From positions 1 through 25,296 of the IMG/VR virus record IMGVR_UViG_3300034190_002397: a stretch of 25,296 nt of DNA; one strand, 5' to 3'. Position numbers and translations under genes: made by a program. Of this stretch, positions 22,268 to 25,296 are shown piece by piece (positions within the stretch are counted from its first letter, which is position 1; every line of letters starts with the position of its first letter). The notes under the pieces were generated by a model, which saw nothing but the letters and a program-made list of their open reading frames with translations, had not been told where the DNA came from and ran no database searches. This stretch comes from a virus.

Positions 22268-23166
22268 AAGATACAATAAAAGACGTTGTTCGTTATCATC
22301 TAAAAGAAAAAAATGGTTTGGCTTTAGGTCAATGTTTAACTGCTGTAGGTTGGGTTGGTGGAACTTTGCCAGAATTATATGAAGAAGATGGTATGGTTGA
22401 ACTTTCTATGGCTGATGTTGCAGGTGGTGGCATAGCAGTTGGTATGGCTCTAGCAAATCGTAGACCAATGTATGTAATACGCTATCAAGGTTTTAATTGG
22501 TACAATGCACCAAGCATTATAAATTATGCAGCTAAATCAAAGGAGATATGGGATGTATCATGCCCAATATTTGTTCGCTCCATTGCAATGGAAGGTGGGA
22601 TTGGTCCTGTAGCAGGATCATCTCACCACTCCTTGTATTATAGAATGCCTGGAATAAAAATATATTCACCAATGACACCTAATGAATATAAAGAAGTTTA
22701 TAAAAATTTTATGAATGAAGATGAAGTTTATTATGTTTCAGAACACCGAGGTTCTTACAATAATACTGAAGAGTTACCAGATATAATTCAAAAAGATGCT
22801 AAAGTCACTTTATTTCCTATTTCTATAACAAGATTTGCAGCTGTTGAAGCCGCAAAAGAATTAGAAAAAGAAGGCACAAAAGTTAATATAATACACATCA
22901 ATCAAATAAAACCTTTTAAAATAAAAAAAGAATATGTGAACTTTATTACAAATGGATTAGTCATAGATGATGATTATGTTGATGGTATTGCTAAAGCTAT
23001 ATCATACGACATACAAAAAATTACAAATAAAAAAATAGATGTTTTAGGTCTTGAAAATAAAACTGCTGGTTTTTATAAACAAGTAGATAATCTACCACCT
23101 ACAAAAGAAAAAATTATTGGTAAAATAAAAAAACTGTTAGAGGATAATTATAATGATAATAACTAA
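22255..23166 (+). CDS. Thiamine-diphosphate-dependent E1 beta subunit (transketolase-like)
   Basis: This 303-residue protein is the partner of the upstream E1 alpha. After the N-terminal ALGQC and GGTLPELYEEDGMVELSMAD strand comes the typical AGGGIAVGMALANRRPMYVI glycine-rich helix. It is followed by RYQGFNWYNAPSIINYAAKS, GPVAGSSHHSLYYRMPG, and a C-terminal transketolase-C-like domain (KVTLFPISITRFAAVEAAKE). The conserved TPP-activating Glu of the family (in PISE-x-G) seems replaced by Asp in SMADVAGG (D54 by this start). I chose ATG 22255 over GTG 22246, nine bases upstream in frame, because both lack a strong ribosome site and ATG is the commoner codon. The pair should assemble as an alpha2-beta2 heterotetramer with TPP at the subunit interfaces. 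The substrate is unknown. Confidence 0.87.
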   Translation: MVNVKDTIKDVVRYHLKEKNGLALGQCLTAVGWVGGTLPELYEEDGMVELSMADVAGGGIAVGMALANRRPMYVIRYQGFNWYNAPSIINYAAKSKEIWDVSCPIFVRSIAMEGGIGPVAGSSHHSLYYRMPGIKIYSPMTPNEYKEVYKNFMNEDEVYYVSEHRGSYNNTEELPDIIQKDAKVTLFPISITRFAAVEAAKELEKEGTKVNIIHINQIKPFKIKKEYVNFITNGLVIDDDYVDGIAKAISYDIQKITNKKIDVLGLENKTAGFYKQVDNLPPTKEKIIGKIKKLLEDNYNDNN

Positions 23167-24127
23167 AACACCTTATAGACTTTCATTGTTCGGTGGTGGC
23201 ACAGATTATTCTGATTGGTATAGTTTTAATAAATCAAGAATTATGTCAGCTGCAATAAATCATCATTGTTTTTTGAGTGTAAAAGATTTACCTCCTTATT
23301 TCAGTTATAAGTATAGAGTGTCCTATTCAAGATTGGAAGCAGTAAATTCAATTGACGATATAGATCACCCATCTGTAAGAAATTGTTTAAAACATTTAGG
23401 CATGGAACAAAGTTTAACAATTACACATGATGGTGAAATGCCGGCAAAATCTGGTGTAGGTTCTAGCTCTGCTTTTACTGTTGGTTTATTAAATGCTTTA
23501 TTTCATAAAAAAGGCTTTAATCTTACACCAAGAGATTTAGCTGAAAAAGCAATTCATGTTGAACAAGTATTGAATCATGAGAGTGTTGGTATTCAAGATC
23601 AAATTACAGCTGCGTATGGTGGTATGAATATAATTACAGCTGGCTTAGGTAAAGAATGGGAAGTAGAACCAGTTAAAATATCAGATGAATATTTGAAAGA
23701 ATTGGAAAGTCACATACTTTTAGGATTTTCAGGTAAGAGTAGAATTGCAGAAGTACAGGCAAGAAAACAAGTAGAAAGAATTGGTAAAAATAAAAATTAT
23801 TTAAATGAAATTGCAAGTGTAGCCGATATGGGTATAAATTATATTTTGAAAGAAGATGGTATAGAAAAAGTAGCTAGTCTTTTAACAGCCACTTGGCAAT
23901 TTAAAAAACATTTAACAGATAATTTGACGAATCAAAAACTAGATTATATATTTGATCTATCGGAAAAAAATGGATCATTAGGTGGAAAATTAATGGGTGC
24001 TGGAGGTGGTGGATTTTTTATGTTTGTTGTACCTCCAGAGAAACAAGAAAAATTTAAAAAAGCACTCAACCACATAAAAGTTTGGGTGCCTTTCAGACTT
24101 AGTAAAGGAGGAAGTGAAGTCATATGA
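23153..24127 (+). CDS. GHMP kinase, D-glycero-D-manno-heptose-7-phosphate kinase-like (HddA-like)
   Basis: This 324-residue GHMP kinase begins MIITKTPYRLSLFGGGTDYS (1-20), the signature N-terminus of the HddA/GmhB-pathway heptose kinases. It has the ATP-binding loop PAKSGVGSSSAFTVGLLNAL (97-116), HVEQVLNHESVGIQDQI (135-151), and C-terminal motif 3 GGKLMGAGGGGFFMFVVP (277-294). These match D-glycero-alpha-D-manno-heptose-7-phosphate kinases, which phosphorylate the anomeric position before nucleotidyl transfer to give GDP- or ADP-heptose type precursors. Related kinases act on other sugars such as L-fucose, so the substrate is probable rather than proven. SD AGAGGATAATTATA precedes the ATG, and the 5' end overlaps E1 beta by 14 bases. 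It would supply an activated sugar phosphate in the accessory pathway. Confidence 0.85.
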   Translation: MIITKTPYRLSLFGGGTDYSDWYSFNKSRIMSAAINHHCFLSVKDLPPYFSYKYRVSYSRLEAVNSIDDIDHPSVRNCLKHLGMEQSLTITHDGEMPAKSGVGSSSAFTVGLLNALFHKKGFNLTPRDLAEKAIHVEQVLNHESVGIQDQITAAYGGMNIITAGLGKEWEVEPVKISDEYLKELESHILLGFSGKSRIAEVQARKQVERIGKNKNYLNEIASVADMGINYILKEDGIEKVASLLTATWQFKKHLTDNLTNQKLDYIFDLSEKNGSLGGKLMGAGGGGFFMFVVPPEKQEKFKKALNHIKVWVPFRLSKGGSEVI

Positions 24128-24306
24128 CCGAACAAAAACAATACAGCGAAGTTTTGTTACAAGAAGCAAAAAGAATCAGAGAGTTCATTAGGCTTAATGA
24201 ATCAGAAATAGGCGCCACTCATTTAAAAATAACAGCAAACATATTAGAAGTAAGAGCTAAACAGCTTTTAAATAACTTATCTTCAAACGGAACACCGCTA
24301 TCATAA
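24124..24306 (+). CDS. Small hypothetical protein with strong ribosome-binding site
   Basis: This 60-residue protein overlaps the kinase gene by ATGA. AAAGGAGG at 24104-24111 lies 12 bases ahead, the strongest Shine-Dalgarno sequence of the accessory block, which argues that the gene is real. The sequence is helical and charged: LLQEAKRIREFIRLNESEIG (11-30), then HLKITANILEVRAKQLLNNL (33-52). A short tail follows. It has no membrane segment and no motif I recognise. It might be an adaptor or small regulatory protein. The spacing of the ribosome site is longer than usual, so efficiency is uncertain. Confidence 0.6.
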   Translation: MTEQKQYSEVLLQEAKRIREFIRLNESEIGATHLKITANILEVRAKQLLNNLSSNGTPLS

Positions 24307-24309
24307 CAG

Positions 24310-24328
24310 TTTGTCAACCCTTTGTCAA
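24310..24328 (+). repeat. Direct repeat TTTGTCAA x2 ahead of the oxygenase gene
   Basis: TTTGTCAA occurs at 24310-24317 and again at 24321-24328, spaced by CCC (period 11), in the 30-base gap before the oxygenase start. The period equals about one helical turn, which would suit two bound protein copies on the same face. It overlaps the region of the ribosome site. Confidence 0.4.
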
Positions 24329-24336
24329 GGAATATT

Positions 24337-24936
24337 ATGCAGAATTACCAAGAAACTTTTGAAAAAAAAGGATATGTTTTAGTAAAAGAATTTATACCTA
24401 AAACAGTAGCTACATACTTATTTGAATACTTAAAATTTTCAAGTCATGCTTTGCTTTTGTCAGGAAAGGCAGTTGTTGGAGATAAGCAAGTTCCAAATTC
24501 TTTTGCACCAAGACATGGTGATATGGCCTTTCAGGCATTAATGAAACATATGCGACCTACAATGGAGATTATTACCGGGTTGGACTTGTGTCCTACTTAC
24601 ACTTATGTTAGACTATATCGTGAAGGTAGTATTTTAAAGAAGCATAAAGATAGACCTTCATGTGAAATATCAGTAACAGTAAAACTATCGGATACAAAAA
24701 AAAATGACTACAATTGGCCCATTTATATGGATGGTACTGAATGTATTTTAGAAGATGGTGATGCAGTAATTTATCGAGGTTGTGATTATGAACATTGGCG
24801 TGAACCTTGCGAAGGTGGTGAAAATTATCGTTTAGGGCAGGTGTTTTTACATTATATTGATAAAAATGGTCCTCATTATCCTGAATACGCTTATGATCAA
24901 AAACCATATACCAAATTATTTGAAAGTGAATTATGA
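24337..24936 (+). CDS. 2-oxoglutarate/Fe(II)-dependent dioxygenase
   Basis: This 199-residue protein has a double-stranded beta-helix oxygenase core with the HxD...H metal set: H103 and D105 in LKKHKDRPSCEI, and H153 in YEHWREP. A basic residue for 2-oxoglutarate is R165 in NYRLGQVFLHY. The N-terminal domain (YQETFEKKGYVLVKEFIPKT, 4-23) is the usual lead-in of phytanoyl/prolyl-hydroxylase-like phage oxygenases. Such small oxygenases are frequent in marine T4-like phages, with substrates (protein, nucleobase or small molecule) mostly unknown. I take ATG 24337, with AAGG six bases upstream, rather than the TTG at 24322. It overlaps gp55 by ATGA, so it is probably transcribed with the sigma factor. 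Confidence 0.83.
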   Translation: MQNYQETFEKKGYVLVKEFIPKTVATYLFEYLKFSSHALLLSGKAVVGDKQVPNSFAPRHGDMAFQALMKHMRPTMEIITGLDLCPTYTYVRLYREGSILKKHKDRPSCEISVTVKLSDTKKNDYNWPIYMDGTECILEDGDAVIYRGCDYEHWREPCEGGENYRLGQVFLHYIDKNGPHYPEYAYDQKPYTKLFESEL

Positions 24937-25296
24937 GTAAAGAATCGAAACACTACGTTAAAAATGCAGATTTTTTAGAAGCTTTAATAAAATACAAAGA
25001 AGCTTGTGAACTTGCTAAAGAAGAAAACAAAGAAGATCCTCCCATACCAAATTATATTGGTGAATGTTTTTTTAAAATAGCTGAACATCTATCAAGAAAA
25101 CCTAACTTCATATCATACTCATTCCGTGATGAAATGATCTCAGATGGTATAGAAAATTGCCTAATGTATTTTCGTAATTTTAATCCAGAGAAAAGTAAAA
25201 ACCCATTTGCATATTTTACACAAATAATTTATTATGCCTTTTTAAGAAGAATCACTAAAGAGAAAAAACAATTATATGTAAAATACAAGGCAACAG
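24933..25296 (+). CDS. 55: Late sigma factor gp55 (3' truncated by window)
   Basis: The first 121 residues are present and the gene continues beyond the window. They match T4 gp55, the sigma70-related factor that directs host RNA polymerase to late promoters together with the gp33 co-activator and the gp45 clamp. Diagnostic segments are FLEALIKYKEACELAKEENK (14-33), IGECFFKIAEHLSRKPNFIS (42-61) with FRDEMISDGIENCLMYFRNF, and the stretch KNPFAYFTQIIYYAFLRRIT (89-108) with K-EKKQLYVKYKA following. The Y-F-T-Q-I-I-Y-Y-A-F-L-R-R-I pattern is the sigma region 2 helix that melts the -10 element. The promoter octamers found in this window are the expected targets. The start overlaps the oxygenase stop by ATGA, with GAAAGTG as a weak ribosome site. 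Confidence 0.93.
   Translation, partial: MSKESKHYVKNADFLEALIKYKEACELAKEENKEDPPIPNYIGECFFKIAEHLSRKPNFISYSFRDEMISDGIENCLMYFRNFNPEKSKNPFAYFTQIIYYAFLRRITKEKKQLYVKYKAT

Noticed and set aside
21392-23166. Pyruvate dehydrogenase of a contaminating bacterial contig
   Set aside because: The genes are interlocked by overlaps with phage-flanked neighbours, diverged in TPP motifs and AT-rich like the rest; phage cargo is the simpler reading.
24322-24336. TTG start extending the oxygenase by five residues
   Set aside because: ATG 24337 has AAGG at correct spacing; the TTG has none and lies inside the direct repeat.
1-25296. CRISPR arrays, tRNA genes, insertion sequences, integrase or attachment sites
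   Set aside because: No regular spaced repeats, no cloverleaf-like segments, no transposase or integrase motifs were seen; gaps are too short to hold most of these.

Overview
This window is a piece of an AT-rich, tailed-phage genome of the T4 type (contractile-tailed myovirus). Gene content and order match the marine T4-like phages: a late morphogenesis block running gp13-14-15-16-17-18-19-20-(gp67)-21-22-23, then a tail-tube-fold gene (probable gp3), uvsY, uvsW and, after an accessory block, the late sigma factor gp55. A marine alphaproteobacterial (SAR11-type) or cyanobacterial host is an inference from the gene order, low GC and AMG-type cargo; no gene here fixes the host. Every gene I accept is on the + strand, and most adjacent genes overlap by a few bases or nearly touch.

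Layout. (1) 1-273: the end of a glycine-rich fibre-type protein. (2) 274-661: an inverted repeat with a late-promoter motif in its loop, followed by a 112-residue beta-rich protein whose only sensible start is the rare codon ATC. (3) 665-3578: neck and tail-completion proteins gp13, gp14 and gp15, with extra beta modules. (4) 3575-5603: terminase subunits gp16 and gp17. (5) 5669-8208: tail sheath gp18 and tail tube gp19. (6) 8249-14792: portal gp20, acidic core protein gp67, three less-known head-region genes, protease gp21, scaffold gp22 and major capsid gp23, closed by a strong UUCG-loop terminator. (7) 14871-17354: tube-fold protein, uvsY and uvsW (recombination and fork repair). (8) 17344-24936: an accessory operon: Sm-like protein, bicupin, staphylococcal-type nuclease, HAD phosphatase, cobalamin-type radical SAM enzyme, DJ-1/PfpI protein, split thiamine-diphosphate enzyme (E1 alpha and beta), heptose-7-phosphate-type GHMP kinase, a 60-residue protein and a 2-oxoglutarate oxygenase. 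(9) 24933 to the edge: gp55, truncated by the window.

How it fits together. Six T4-late-promoter-like octamers (three ACTAAATA, one TCTAAATA, two TATAAATA) precede late genes or operons, which agrees with the phage encoding gp55, the sigma factor that reads such sites. The block around 17757-24127 looks like a small-molecule, probably carbohydrate, pathway placed between uvsW and gp55. It contains a kinase, a phosphatase, a TPP-dependent C-C bond enzyme, a B12/radical SAM enzyme and a bicupin, but no glycosyltransferase and no 2-oxoacid-dehydrogenase E2 or E3. Its product is unknown. This cassette and the promoter-in-hairpin arrangement at 283-316 are the most interesting parts of the window.
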